64,000 bases of DNA from assembly GCA_973895155.1 (NCBI GenBank), contig OZ316894.1, positions 16,492,001-16,556,000 on the forward strand. The letters are read 5' to 3'. This stretch comes from Marsupella aquatica (taxonomy: Eukaryota > Marchantiophyta). Positions 8,734 to 20,480 of the stretch are shown piece after piece (the first letter of the stretch is position 1; every line of letters starts with the position of its first letter). Below the pieces are notes generated by a model that was given only the letters and a program-made list of their open reading frames with translations, ran no database searches and was not told where the DNA came from. Both the position numbers and the translations under genes were made by a program.

Positions 8734-11686
8734 GATTTCAGTTCGAAGTACATGAATCTAATTACCTTCTCTACGCCAGCTCCTGTGCTATCCTCGTGCC
8801 GTTTCAATACAATACACTAAAGCAGATTCGTAATTGGAATCGTTGTTAGCGAGTCTGCGATTGTCTTTGTCCATCAAGGAAGAGCATTTATTCTATAGTC
8901 AGATAAATATTTGCACCAAGAAACCCCAATCTATGCCTTAGTGAAAAGCGCAAGGTGGGGAAACCCAACGAGACTTCTATGCAGCCCCGGGTGCAGCCCT
9001 CACCAGGATGGGAATAGGTTTCTCCTTCGTTTCTTCTCTGGCAGGGTTGTAAGATCGATTTAGCAAACAAAATCGCCGTTGTGTTTATGTGTACGTCCAT
9101 GTTTAAGTCCATTGTATGCCATAATGCCTTTTACAGAGCATTGGGTGTTATAATGCCCCCAAACATGAGAGCTCTTGAGTTTTGAGGGGGCTTGGGTTCT
9201 GAGGGGCTGTTATTGCACTCTTTTTGAGGACCTTAGCACACATAATTCCTCCAAAAGTGAGAGTTCAGCTTGAGTGTCAGGTTATTACTGACAACAATGC
9301 TCTTGGTTGTTTTTTTTAAGTAGAGGATGTATTCACAGCCTACGAGATGTCCCTTTCTAGTAAATCTAGAACATAAATCCTGGACGGATTTCCAAAGCTA
9401 GGATGGACTGGCACATGTAGTCTAAATAGGCTCTAGGAGTATCTTTGAAGTGGCTCCTGAACATTTACAATGGTTTAAATTAGTTGCCGTGGTATGATCC
9501 TCCCCATGTCACAAACTATTACGGCCATTCTTCAAAAACTGAAGCTTCAATCTCCAAACTGATCATTTGTTTGCTCATCCTCAAACCACTCAAAGAGTGG
9601 TTCACAAAAGTGAGTGGTTCACAACAGCGAAAGTGATCATTTTTGCACTTGTAGGAAATGGAGCGAATTATCTCAAAGTTTGTGAGGTAATAGATTGGAA
9701 GTAAGAGAACATGCTTGAAAATTTTGAGATTAAACAAAGATCCAAAAGTTGACCAAGTAAAATGCCGAAAACCAAGAATTTAGAGTGGTGGGGGTGCTTG
9801 GACAAATTACTTGAGGCGTCCTTAACAAAAGTGAAGTTTCCTTCCTAAAGCAAACAGTCACTTACTTTCTGGGTCTAATTGACTCATGACTTGCGCTGTC
9901 CATGGGATGGGCAAAACAAACTGCTAAAGCCATCTGGGTTTACTATACTATAGTAGAGAGAAGTTTCATAATGAGGTAACCCAAATGTTGACCCACATTC
10001 TTGTCCCTAAATGACCTGAAAATTAGAACGAAAAACTCATGAAGAGCATGAAGAGTCTACATGGCACATGGGCTAGCCTGGCTTGTGTGCAATAAGGTCT
10101 GTTTCTTAAACAACAATGTATTTTTCCTTTGTATCTTGCTGTGACGTATACTCATACTACAGATCTTGTTTGAATTCCTTCATAATTTTTCTCTTTATGG
10201 ATTTCAGGGCATCGTTGATAAGAAGGTTCACTTTGCTTTTAATAAATGTATAAATGAGGGCATCATTGGATAAAGAAAATTTCACTTTTGCTTTTATTAC
10301 ATTAGTACAAGTGAAAATTTCCTAGGCCTTTAAGTGTTTCTAATGTGTGTTACCAGAGCCTAATATCACACAATGCCTTGTAGACAGGACTTTACTATAA
10401 ATCTAACACACCGCCTAACATGGGATATCCACAGGATAGCTGAGGTCTGCACCAGGGGTTACTAGGGTATAACCCTCAGCCCAGAATGTAGGAACAAACA
10501 GACTGGCGGCCATGGGGAGCTCTTTTGACCATTCTGGATGCAGGATTATAGAGAGTGACCCCAGCCCAGACCTCAGGTTCCATTTGTAATTTTTTTCCAG
10601 AAAATGGTTATCCTGCTATGAATTTTTTTGCATAAGATTATGAGAATAACAACATGGAGTATAAATGGTTACCCATTGGTAACCTTTGTTCTGTACAAGA
10701 ATACATATAGTGACTACACTTCAACAGGGCATTGTGGGCCAGAACTCTGAGACAAACTAGAGAAGAAGTTTCACACTGCCCCGGTCCAAATCTGGACTTC
10801 TCCGTAAAACCCTGAAAATCACAAAGAGAAAAATCTTGAAGGGCATTTAAGCACACCTGCCCCTATAAAAGCCCCATTCCATGCCTCACTATTCACCATT
10901 TTGTGGAGCACTTCCCAATAAAGGGTGTTGCACTCACCATCTTTTGTGGAACTCAGATCCCGTTTTTGAACTTGTGCACTGTATACTGAGAGCTTAAACA
11001 GGTACCCTAAACCCATAGCTCTTTATAGGTGCACTGGTGTTTTAAGTCCAATCATATTGTAGAGAAATCTTTGGCATGGTAGAATGCATATTAGAATCAG
11101 TGCATGTAGGGAAGTTGATGATGGACCACAAAGGAGAGAGTTTATACAAAGAAAAAGTGAAACTATTCAAAGCCATTCATGTGAGCAACATATCAAAACC
11201 TTGGGATCTTTGGGTGCTTCAGTTTGACAAAAAGACCTGTAAAATGACCCTTATAACTTTTGGAAAGTTCCTCAATGGTTGAGGCTGAGGGATGCCCTTG
11301 TGTTGTGAGGGTTGCTCTCAAGTCAAAAAGTAAAATGTTAGTATACTGGGGCATGTGTTCTTCCAATGGAGTTGATGTTTAGATGGAACTAACGTGTTAA
11401 ATGGTCTGCATTATAGTCAAGTTATGGCTGTCTGATGCCTTTGATTAATTAGAAGCAGGGCATACTCCTGACGGTTATTTGAACTCCTAATCTTCAAAAT
11501 GTCCCAATTATAAGAAGTGCCACATTTTTGGTGAGTTTGAGCTATGTACCAGAGGAGGATAAATGTTGTGGCATTCTTGCTTTTAATTGAACTGAACATT
11601 GGTTAGTAAGCAGGAAACAGTTGTGAACATGCAGACAATATACTCAACCGGGTCTTAATCTCAACAGTATAATTGGTTTTGCGTAC
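8734..11686. other. gene-poor intergenic region
   Basis: AT-rich, with only short chance frames. A diverged ~55-bp tandem duplication around 10205-10300 shares GGGCATC.TTGATAA and TTCACTTTTGCTTTTA. Nothing else recognisable. Confidence 0.4.
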
Positions 11687-12085
11687 TTAGAGCAACTGCA
11701 CCAGTGGTTGCTAAAAGCGGCCTGGATGCCAAATATCCAGGCCCGCAGCATTTTTGTGCTCACAACCATCCACCTAACCCCTAAACAATTATTGGGGCGC
11801 CTCCAAACAACATTTCCAGACCGCCACTTTTCGGTATTTTCCAGGTCGCCAAATGTTTTTTGCCTTCTCCGCCAAAACAAATCAATGTTTGTAGTGCAGC
11901 CACATGTCGCACATCTGTTCACTACTCCCTCCCGCCATGCACTGCTGCAGGAGACCATAGACATTTGGGTGGGGAGACCTGATGCAGGCTCTCGACCAGT
12001 GCAACGGGGAGGCAAGCTTCAGGCCAGCAAATGCTGAATTTCCCTTTACAGGCATTGGACCAGAAAACGGGTGCGGTTGCTCTTA
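11687..12085. mobile_element. PIF/Harbinger-type MITE
   Basis: A 393-bp element (11690-12082) flanked by TTA on both sides (11687-11689 and 12083-12085), the target duplication typical of PIF/Harbinger transposons. The left end starts GAGCAACTGCACCAGTGGTTG. The right end read in reverse starts GAGCAACCGCACCCGT, an imperfect terminal inverted repeat of about 16 bases. The interior is GC-rich, contains the short palindrome-like CCTGGATGCCAAATATCCAGG, and has no transposase-like frame. It is therefore a non-autonomous copy. Confidence 0.72.
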
Positions 12086-13761
12086 TGTAGGTCCGATTCA
12101 GACTGGGCTAAAACGGGACTGCTTATCCTGGTCCAAAGTTTTCAGAAGCAGGTACGATCTTTCACTTTTCATGTTATTTGATAACGGATACCAAACTTAA
12201 TTCCCTACGTACCTCACTGAGAACTCTCGACGATAAGGAATTATTCCAGAAATTTCGGAGAGAGCCAAGTTTGACTTCTGGTTTTTGCCAGAGGAAACTA
12301 CTCAAGGCCCCGTTTACTAAGTTAGCATAATACCTGGCACACTTTAGCAAATGGGCAAGTGACTTAGTACCTCGGCCACCCAATTAGGAGCTGGCCACGC
12401 ACATCGGCGAGTTTCTAGACACCATGGACTCCGGCTTGATAAGCAACAGGCTCAGCGAAATTGTAGCCCAGCAAAATATTGGGAAGTAAAGTAGCTGGGA
12501 AGTCAGTGACTTTGATGAAACAAAGGCCTCCCAGACCCAAAGCACGACACTACTGGAGAAAGGGAGTATTGCCAGTGCCTTACACGACTGCCGATAAATT
12601 GCTTTTCTCGTTCAATAAGTTTCCAAAAATAACAGCTCAAGTGAATGTAATACTCGTCCACATACTACTCCTTCAATGGGAATTGGACTTGAATTGTCAA
12701 AAATGAATTTTGCCTTCCTGCAGTCCTACAAACCCGACTACCCACGAGCAGGTTGCTCTACTATGTACCGACTGTCCTCTCTCAATACTCTACATTCCAA
12801 TTTACAGCTAGCTTCCTGAACTTCCGTAGCTCGAGGCAAAACACATTTGAAATAGCGGTAAACCCATGCACTCCAACAGATCCCTGGAAGTCTCAACATA
12901 CAAAGTACTTCAAAACACTGATAAAGGTCACTTGGTCAGCTTGAGATACCAGTTGTAGGTGAAGTACATACTTCGGTCAAATGTTAAGGAATTCCCATCA
13001 TGTCAAACGCCAGTAACTACTTGTTCAAATGAGCACCGGTGTCCTCACCCCCCACTAATTGACTTCGGCCTTTCTTGATGGTCCCAGAGTGCAAGCAAGA
13101 AATTTTGATAGAACTGGGACGCACAATATAGCACTGCCGCGAAAAACGTAGACCGCATTAAGTCGTAAACCTGGTTGAGGAAGGAACTGTTAAAATGAAA
13201 TAAACTTCACAACACGTTACTACCTATGTTGCCAACATAACAAAATCCTTTGCTTAAAATGGGGTTATATCGTGCCAAGGATGGGCAGTACATTTTCCAG
13301 ACATTCTCGCAAAGCTTTTCGAAATGCTCCAAACATGACTATTCCTGGTCGTTTCCTACAGTATGATTAAGACCTTGTATGATATTTCAAACTAAACTCA
13401 AATCTATCAGGCATTTACTCATAAGGTGTATCTGAATTCGTCATCTAACAAGCGAAAAAGAGTGGCACCACCAGACTACCTGACAAAGTTAGCGCTCCAT
13501 TCGTACCCAAAGGGACAACTCAGGTGCAAAGCACAAAAACATGTTCTAAGCTTATTACACCTTCTTTTACAAAATTCATAATCAGAGCATGGTAGTATAC
13601 CATTGCGATCAGAAATCTCCCTCCAGCAAGGACACACGGGAGACAACAGCAAAGCTAAGGACAACATACGAATTTGCAAGCAAGGTGGGAAACCAGTAAT
13701 TGTTTGACAAGCTCTCAGATGCCCAAAAAGCACTAGGTAATACCTGGGTAGCCGCAGTGCC
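12086..13761. other. 3' flank of the prolyl 4-hydroxylase gene, no other gene seen
   Basis: This lies downstream of the minus-strand P4H stop codon and probably holds its 3' UTR at the right edge. I looked here for a C-terminal ShKT cysteine domain, which some plant P4Hs carry, and found none in frame. Confidence 0.4.
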
Positions 13762-16652
13762 TCAATTGGGGACTGAATACCTGTCGATATGCAACCACTT
13801 TGTCGCCGACCACTTCTCTCCTTCTATAACTGGACACCCACCTGTAGTATTGAACAAAGAGAACTCACTCCTCAGGGGACTTCCATTGTACACAAGAAAA
13901 TGCCAACCTGATGCTAAGAACAGACTTCTCCTAAAGAGCTGTAGACTCGAGCGTAGATCATACTTGTTTTTCCCTTAAATCTAAAACTGGACTTCAAAAA
14001 TCTACCACGCTACTCAAGTCCATAAACCTTCCTGCAAAGTGTAAAGGGGACGACAATATACCATGCAGGCTTTTTGGATCCTTTTGTGTATCCGGATCCA
14101 GACTCCAAAACAAGAGTGCCATTCCTTTCTTTGGTCTAACCGCGAGACCAGCTTTGGCACACTGGGATTGACCCTCCCAATCGTGTGTTCTGTTGTTCAC
14201 CGACGCAGCTGGAAACACCGTCTCACCTCCAGCCGCAACATCTGACCTGCTCGTAAAATTTACATTACGTGTGAGGGATCTTAAACATCCGCCTTGCTAT
14301 CGGCCAACCCAAAAGTGGTACTGCCGATAGTGAACCCCGAATTTCAGCCGACGATCGTAGACATATTTGATTCTTTTCAAAGCGATAGGCAAGAGTTTCA
14401 ACTGGCGGGCATTGGCACATTCAAATCAAGCAGGGAGGATAAACAAAAAAAGTTAGGTGCAAGAGCAGACACGTTGCCCCGTCCCCTTTTGATTTTGGAA
14501 CGCTTGGAGATTTCGACTTAGGCAAAGTCAATCCCAGGTCATAACAATTACTAAGCCTGTCTCGAAAATGGAATTCAAACACTTCACTGCAGCAATTCAT
14601 TACTGTACCCTAAACCCTAAACTATACAGTGCATAAGTACTAAGTCCAATGCTTCCTACATTCCTTTAGCTTCGTAGACCTACTCCTGACGAGAACCATA
14701 CTGTTGTCCAATATAACGACAATAGCTAGCTGTGGGAAATCAACCAGAGCTCATAGGAAACTGATAAAATAACTTACAGGTACATTAGAACTGTAGCAAT
14801 TCGCTGTCCGCCATTTTGCGTGTTGAACGTATCATGGAAATAATCGTAATGAGCCTCATACTTTTGTCCTACTTCATAATGCAAAACCTGCAAGCCTTCG
14901 CCATGATCTGTGCCAAACAACAAAATCGTAAAACCATCAAGTCAAATCTTCCATAACGCCGCGGCACTCGTCGATAAATGAGCAAAGGTGATCAGGAAAT
15001 CGGCTCAAAGGCGTGACATACCTACGGGTATCAAGGTGAACTGCGCAATCTTTTCTTCGATTCCCTTGATAACAGGATCTTGTCCTCGATTCAAAAATGT
15101 TCCAGAGCTCGTCCGAACTCTGTTACCAGAAGACATAAATCAAAACGAGAAATGACTACTCTAAAATAATTGTACTACTGTCACCTCAATCGATGTGATG
15201 CGCATCTCCAGTCTCCAAGGCAGGAATGCCTTTTTCATAAAAAAACAACAAGGTAACTCACCGACTGTCTTTACTTCGCCCTGTTGCACTGTCCACAACA
15301 GTTGATTTCACCATCTTTGGCTTCGCAAGTTTGATCAAATAGTCACATTCATAGTCAGTCTGCAGAATCATGAGTTCAAAGCGTTTTCAGGGAAAACAAC
15401 CCAAATCATCCGAATAGGTGATTGCGCGAGCCTGTATTCAAGACTTCAGGGATTCTTATCTGCCGACAATATTCTTGGTAAATTAGATTAACACCTGTAG
15501 ACGTAAGACGCTTTCAGAATGATATTTCCCAAAATGCCTAAGAAGCCAATTCGGGTGGGTCTAGGTTAAGCTGACTCGAAAAATAAGTTAGAGAATCTCA
15601 GAAACGAGGGACAGCACTGGGTGCAAGTGCTTTGAGACCAGATTTCATAAAGCTCCTACGAAGGACAAATACCAGCATGTTGTAGTAAACAAATGCACGA
15701 GGTTCCCACGAGAGCACTTCCACTTTCGGCGGCGTAACCTGCCCGTCATCTCTGCAGAAAAATATGAAAATATTCCAACGAAAAGGAAGCAACTTCAGAT
15801 CGTTGAAAGCATCCACGAGGAAAGAAAAGGAAGGAACAAAGACGGTAGTTCGTTGAACAACGGTTAAACTACCTCGACAAACTTGTAGACCGAGGGTTTC
15901 CAATATCACACAACTCCTAGTAAGATCTATCACCGCTGCGGCAAGATGATTTTGAAGAAAACCTTGCGCATCTTCATCGAGACAGTACGACCTCATATAG
16001 GGTGATATCAGGGATTTCGAAGACAGGTGCTTGTGACAAAATCTGTCTATGCCTGATTTGGAGGAGTCCCAAGCACTGCGGCAGGGAACCTTCACTCTCC
16101 ACTTGTGTTTGCATGGCCGAGCAACCACATCGAAACGAGAATCCTCCCCTTAAAAATAAAATGGACGGAAGCCGTCTATTGTCCTGTTTACAGCTTCAAC
16201 TCCTAGTGCCTTTCTCGCTCTTAAGTGAAACTCTCCCCATTAAACACAAATTGGAGAAACGAACGTTTACATAAAAGACTGAGCGGCTGCCAGTACGATA
16301 TTTGCGCCAAGCCAAATAGAGCCTTAGAATAGCCCAACACCACATTAAGCCGATAGAATGCCAATCGGAGCAGGGGCAGAGAATATTCGAAGCACTAAGC
16401 TGACAAGAAGTAAAGCAAAACTAAGAGCAGAGATGGTGAGAGAGATTACAGTGCGGCTCTGGCGACCAGCTGAGGATTTTGCAAAGCGATGGTAGCCCCG
16501 CCTTTCTGAATCTCAGTGTTGTTGCTGGTCGGTAGCCCAACGATGTTGAAAATTAGAAAGACTAACAATGCGGCCGACGCCATCATCACCAAGGTTATCA
16601 CCGATCGTGCTCTAGAGGAAAAAGGCCGCGATCCCCGCCCTCCACCTGCCAT
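13762..16652 (-). CDS. prolyl 4-hydroxylase, type II membrane protein
   Basis: Seven exons: 16450-16652, 15673-15751, 15262-15359, 15022-15119, 14778-14907, 14062-14246 and 13762-13841. Phases join without error to give 290 residues. It is a 2-oxoglutarate/Fe(II) enzyme of the ER/Golgi that hydroxylates proline in hydroxyproline-rich cell-wall proteins and peptides. Residues 1-16 are basic and cytosolic, and about 17-40 form a signal anchor (VITLVMMASAALLVFLIF). Family landmarks follow in order: VEVLSWEPRAFVY, CDYLIKLAKP, SKDSRVRTSSGTFL, LQVLHYEVGQKYEAHYDYF, NGGQRIATVLMYLSD, GGETVFPAA and CPVIEGEKWSATKW. Iron ligands H179, D181 and H264 and the 2-oxoglutarate lysine K274 are intact. It ends 10 residues after that core, without a ShKT domain. 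An ATG seven codons upstream (16673) is in frame and is an alternative start. Confidence 0.93.
14607..14622. repeat. interstitial telomere-like repeat
   Basis: Two and a bit copies of the plant telomere unit CCCTAAA lie in the intron between the fifth and sixth P4H exons. On the P4H coding strand this reads as a telo-box. It is too short to mark a chromosome end. Confidence 0.6.
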
Positions 16653-18011
16653 TTTGTGCTCCAGAGGAAACACGTCGACCTTTCCAGGTGCACCTTGGAT
16701 CCTCAGAAATCAATGAAAAGGCTAGCAGCGCGTTCCTACTACCACGACCACAATGCTCCCCTGCGTGCGTGGATTATTTCGAAAGCGAGAGATGCAGATG
16801 GAGATCCTTCAACTTCACGACGGGGATGGACACGCCAGTCTGAAGAGCATTGATCCTCTCGCGCGCGGTCCTGAGAAACATCCACCTTTAAGCCATCTTT
16901 GAGAGAATTTCAGCCAAAAAATCCATAAATTCGCCGGACCCCGTCCTAGCCTGTGACCTTTCTCAAGCCGGAACGATGGACGACACCAAGCCCTACAGTA
17001 CGCATTCAAAACGCGTCGTCCCTCACGAGTTCAATCACCACCCATCCTTTCTGCTGCTCAGCTCAACTGCCCCAGGCCGGTAAGTCTTTTTCGGAAGTGA
17101 CTTTCCAAAGTGTACTAAACCTCGCCACCGACACGAAAATACGATAAGCGATCGAGAAGGCTTGATTATAGTACCTTCTCCTTCACCCTTCCCTCGCAAC
17201 TCTAATTCAACCGGTTGCAGGCAACCAGCAGCAGGCCAGCCAGAGGAAATTGATGACAAATGAGCGTAACCTCTCTCTGCCTGCCCGCCACACCACAGCT
17301 TGAAGCCGAACTTGCAGTCAGGTCACAGCACCAGAAGCCTTTCGAACGAATAATAATAATTGCCAAAACGAATTCTCTCAGCAGTCCCTGGTGTGGTGAA
17401 GAGAGAAGGAGACCAGAAACTAAATGAAGATCGATTCCATCATTCCACCGTCGAAAAACAGAGACGGTTGACAAGTCAACGGAGCATCTGCTTCAACGAA
17501 GAGCGAATAACAGCAGCGAAACGGAATGAACCAAAAAAAACCTCGAGGCTACTGAACGTCTGCTGCCTTTTCGGCTTCCCTCACATGAGCGCGTGAGTGC
17601 GTGCAATCCACACTCGCTCACTTGACTGTCAATCAATCAACGAGAGGCGGCCCTTCGTGCGGAGAACTCGGATCGATCGTCCGCTCTTCGGGAGAACGGC
17701 TCAAACCACAGAATGGTTGTGTATGACGGCAGTTATTGCAGATCCCAGCTTCTCGTACCAGATTCGATCTACTCTGACGGGAACGGAATGGCGGAAAAAT
17801 GGGACTTATTGCAGGATCGAAGCTGCGGAGGAATTCCTCGCTCCTCACCGCGGGTTTTGCTCCAGAAATCGATCGTCCTCGCGTTCAATTTACACTCTTG
17901 TACCGATTCAACACTCGTCTTCCTTGCCTTAGAGACTCTACGAAGGATTTAAACCCCTGTTTGAGATTCTCCGAACCGGCAGAGAATGATTCTCAATGAC
18001 TGTTACTGGTC
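16653..18011. promoter_or_regulatory. 5' flank of P4H, no gene seen
   Basis: The stretch next to 16652 holds the P4H leader and promoter. From about 16.8 to 17.9 kb the composition is more balanced and CG-containing than the AT-rich flank beyond, as in a plant promoter region. Several open frames of 60-110 codons occur on both strands here, but none shows family motifs. No TATA box is placed with confidence. Confidence 0.3.
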
Positions 18012-18289
18012 AGTAACTTACTCAGTGACTCAGTCGCGTTACAGTAACGAGAGTTGGGTTGTGTAAAGTAGACGTCTCGTGACACCTCCAAACACGAAGA
18101 GTCTTGTTTGGAGTGGGTCTCGCGTAAGGTTGACAGTACGTCACCGGTTCGGAACTTACTCAGTGACTCAGTCGCGTTACGGTAACGAGAGTCGGGCTAT
18201 GTAAAGTGGACATCTCGTGACACCTCCACACACGAACTGTCTTGTTTGGAGTGGGGCTCGCGTAAGGTTGACAGTACGTCACCGGTTCG
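18012..18289. repeat. two-copy tandem repeat, 138-bp unit
   Basis: Copies at 18012-18150 and 18151-18289 begin with AACTTACTCAGTGACTCAGT and end with GACAGTACGTCACCGGTTCG, and differ at about ten positions. Each copy carries the inverted repeat GTTAC(A/G)GTAAC, a doubled ACTCAGTG motif and GTCTCGTGACACCTCC. CG dinucleotides are unusually frequent for the surrounding DNA. Confidence 0.85.
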
Positions 18290-19084
18290 TTTCAGGTTCG
18301 GTGGGCTTTTTTACCGTGCGGTACGAGATTTGGGGTCGGTGAGGCTTGAGGTGGGGCCCTAGGGGTTTAGGCCTACCATATGAGTAATTAGGTTCGAGCA
18401 AATAATTAGTCAAAGAGATTGGCACCGAGCGAATAAAGCCAGCACACAATTGTTGTCCAGAGATGCAAGAAAGAGTCACCTAATGAAGCACAAGTATACC
18501 AATAGGATTAATAGAACCTATCCATTTGGTGCTTGTTTTGAAGAATTTTTAAGAACTCTTTTAGATATATCTGGTTGCCAAAAAAAACTATCATGCAAAT
18601 CTTTCCTTTTGTGGTGATTTTGTCATGTTGTTTGGAGAATTGTCAAGAAAGAGTCACCAGTCAGGCCTGGTTAAGCAAGTTTGTGGATAGGCTTTGTCTG
18701 TAAACTTTTTGAAAAAATTGCACTTAACAGTCATGACCTTTGCCAATAACTAGGTCTAACAGCCCTAAAATTTCTCTCAATTTTCCTATCACCATAAGGT
18801 TTCTCACAGGACATTTCTCACAAACACTGTTGTCAGTCTAGAGCACTCACTTCACTTAGGAGTGTACTACAGAAAAGACAACTTTATAAACCACAATACA
18901 GGCTGTCCCATGAGCTAACTAAATCCCAGGAAAGTCTGTAAACCTATGTCTCAACTCCCCACATTGTTCACGAGTACAACCTGCACCAAAAATGTCTACA
19001 ATGGTTTGAGTATCCCTCTTGGTGATTACGGGTCCAGTTAGAGACTTCTGTAAATTTGAAAATTCTGTGAAAATTCCACGTCAC
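18290..19084. other. AT-rich intergenic DNA, nothing recognised
   Basis: No long open frames, and no repeats or RNA genes apparent. Confidence 0.4.
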
Positions 19085-19370
19085 CTTGTAAATATCCAGC
19101 CATTAGATGGTTTGAATCCAACCATCTACATCCATTTTGTGTGTGAAGACTCGTGTGAAGGCTCATGTGGCCTCTCAACTGAAAATGAGTTTTCCTACCA
19201 TTAGATGTTATGAATCCAACCATCCAGATTCATGTTGTGTGTGAATACTCGTGTTGTCTCTTAACTCAAAAAGAACTTTTACACCATTAGATGTTTTGAA
19301 TCCAATGATCTATGTTGCTTTTGTGTGTGAAATCTCGTGTGAAGAGTAATGTCACTTCTCTACACAAACA
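19085..19370. repeat. three-copy tandem repeat, 86-98 bp unit
   Basis: Units start with CCATTAGATG at 19100, 19198 and 19284. Each continues with TTTGAATCCAACCATCTA-type sequence, GTGTGTGAA, CTCGTGTGAAG and an A-rich tail. In the first unit GATGGTT and AACCATC form an inverted pair around TGAATCC. Confidence 0.8.
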
Positions 19371-19859
19371 ACTCTATTAAACTAAACCTATCCATGCTTG
19401 GATGTTGACATAACTAGATTATGCCCTTTATGGTGCCTAAGGAATAAGAAGAACTTGGGCAGTAGGTCGGCTTTGAAAAAAATCAATATTTGAAAAATCT
19501 CCAGCTTGGGTATTAGGTATATTTTAAAAGGAAATTTAATTACAATAAAGTAAAATAAGCTTGGTAAGCAACATATAAAGCATTTTCTCAACCTCTTGAA
19601 GCCATACAAGTAAAATGGGAAAGAATATTAGAAATATAAGGAGGGGTGAAAGATCATGAGGAAGGTGGGGTGAATAAGCGAGGGTTTGATCATGGGAAAC
19701 TTACATTGAAGTTTAATGCAACGATTAGTACAATGTTAACATGTGGAAGGGTCCAGTTATGAAAATATTGTTTTGAAGTGGTATTGAATGTTAGATTTTT
19801 GGAATGTAAACTCTAGAGTATTATAACCTTGTTTTTAAGTTACAACTTGTCAAACAATA
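19371..19859. other. AT-rich spacer between repeat arrays
   Basis: No gene or repeat recognised. Confidence 0.35.
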
Positions 19860-20480
19860 CTCAAACCCTTGAATATATGTGTACCAACTGATTTAACTTA
19901 TGACAAATGGGATCAAACATCATAAAGACCCTTGTAGATGTGTGTACCAAAATGCCTTGACTTGTAACCTTCCCGGATAACCTAATTTTGATTTTGAAGT
20001 TACAACTAGGGTCAACCAGTACACTAACCCTTGTAGATGTGTGTACCATAATATCTCAACTTGTAGTTACCTTATATTGATTTTATAAGTTACAACTGGG
20101 GTCAAAGAGTACACCGACCCTTGCAGATGTGTGTACCAAAATGCTTTAACTTGTAACTTTATATTGATTTTGAAGTTACAAATGGGGTCAAACAATACAC
20201 CAACCCTTGCTGATGTGTGTATCAAAATGCTTTAACTTGTAACCTTATATTGATTTTATAAGTTACAATTGGGGTCAAACAGTACACCGACCCTTGCAGA
20301 TGTGTGTACCAGGATGTCTTGACTTGTAACTTTATATTGATTTTGAAGTTACAATTGGAGTCAAACAATACACCGACCCTTGCGAATGTGTGTACCAGAA
20401 TGCCTTAACTTGTAACCTTATATTGATTTCGAAGTTATAATTAGGATCAAACATTACACCGACCTCTGCATATGTGTGTA
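19860..20480. repeat. satellite-like array, ~7-8 units of 86-99 bp with internal hairpin
   Basis: The anchor ACCCTTG or a close variant occurs at 19864, 19928, 20027, 20117, 20203, 20290, 20376 and 20462. The central units are spaced 86, 87 and 86 bp. Each unit reads ACCCTTGCAGATGTGTGTACC, then AACTTGTAAC, TTATATTGATTTT, AAGTTACAA and TGGGGTCAAAC. AACTTGTAAC and GTTACAA(G/A)TT are complementary, so every unit can fold into a hairpin. Unit identity is highest in the middle and falls at both edges, as in a decaying local array. Confidence 0.88.

Noticed and set aside
13476-13733. Cysteine-containing minus-strand frame considered as a ShKT tail of P4H
   Set aside because: The spacing of cysteines does not fit the ShKT pattern. 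The P4H frame already closes at 13762 in a way typical of family members without ShKT.
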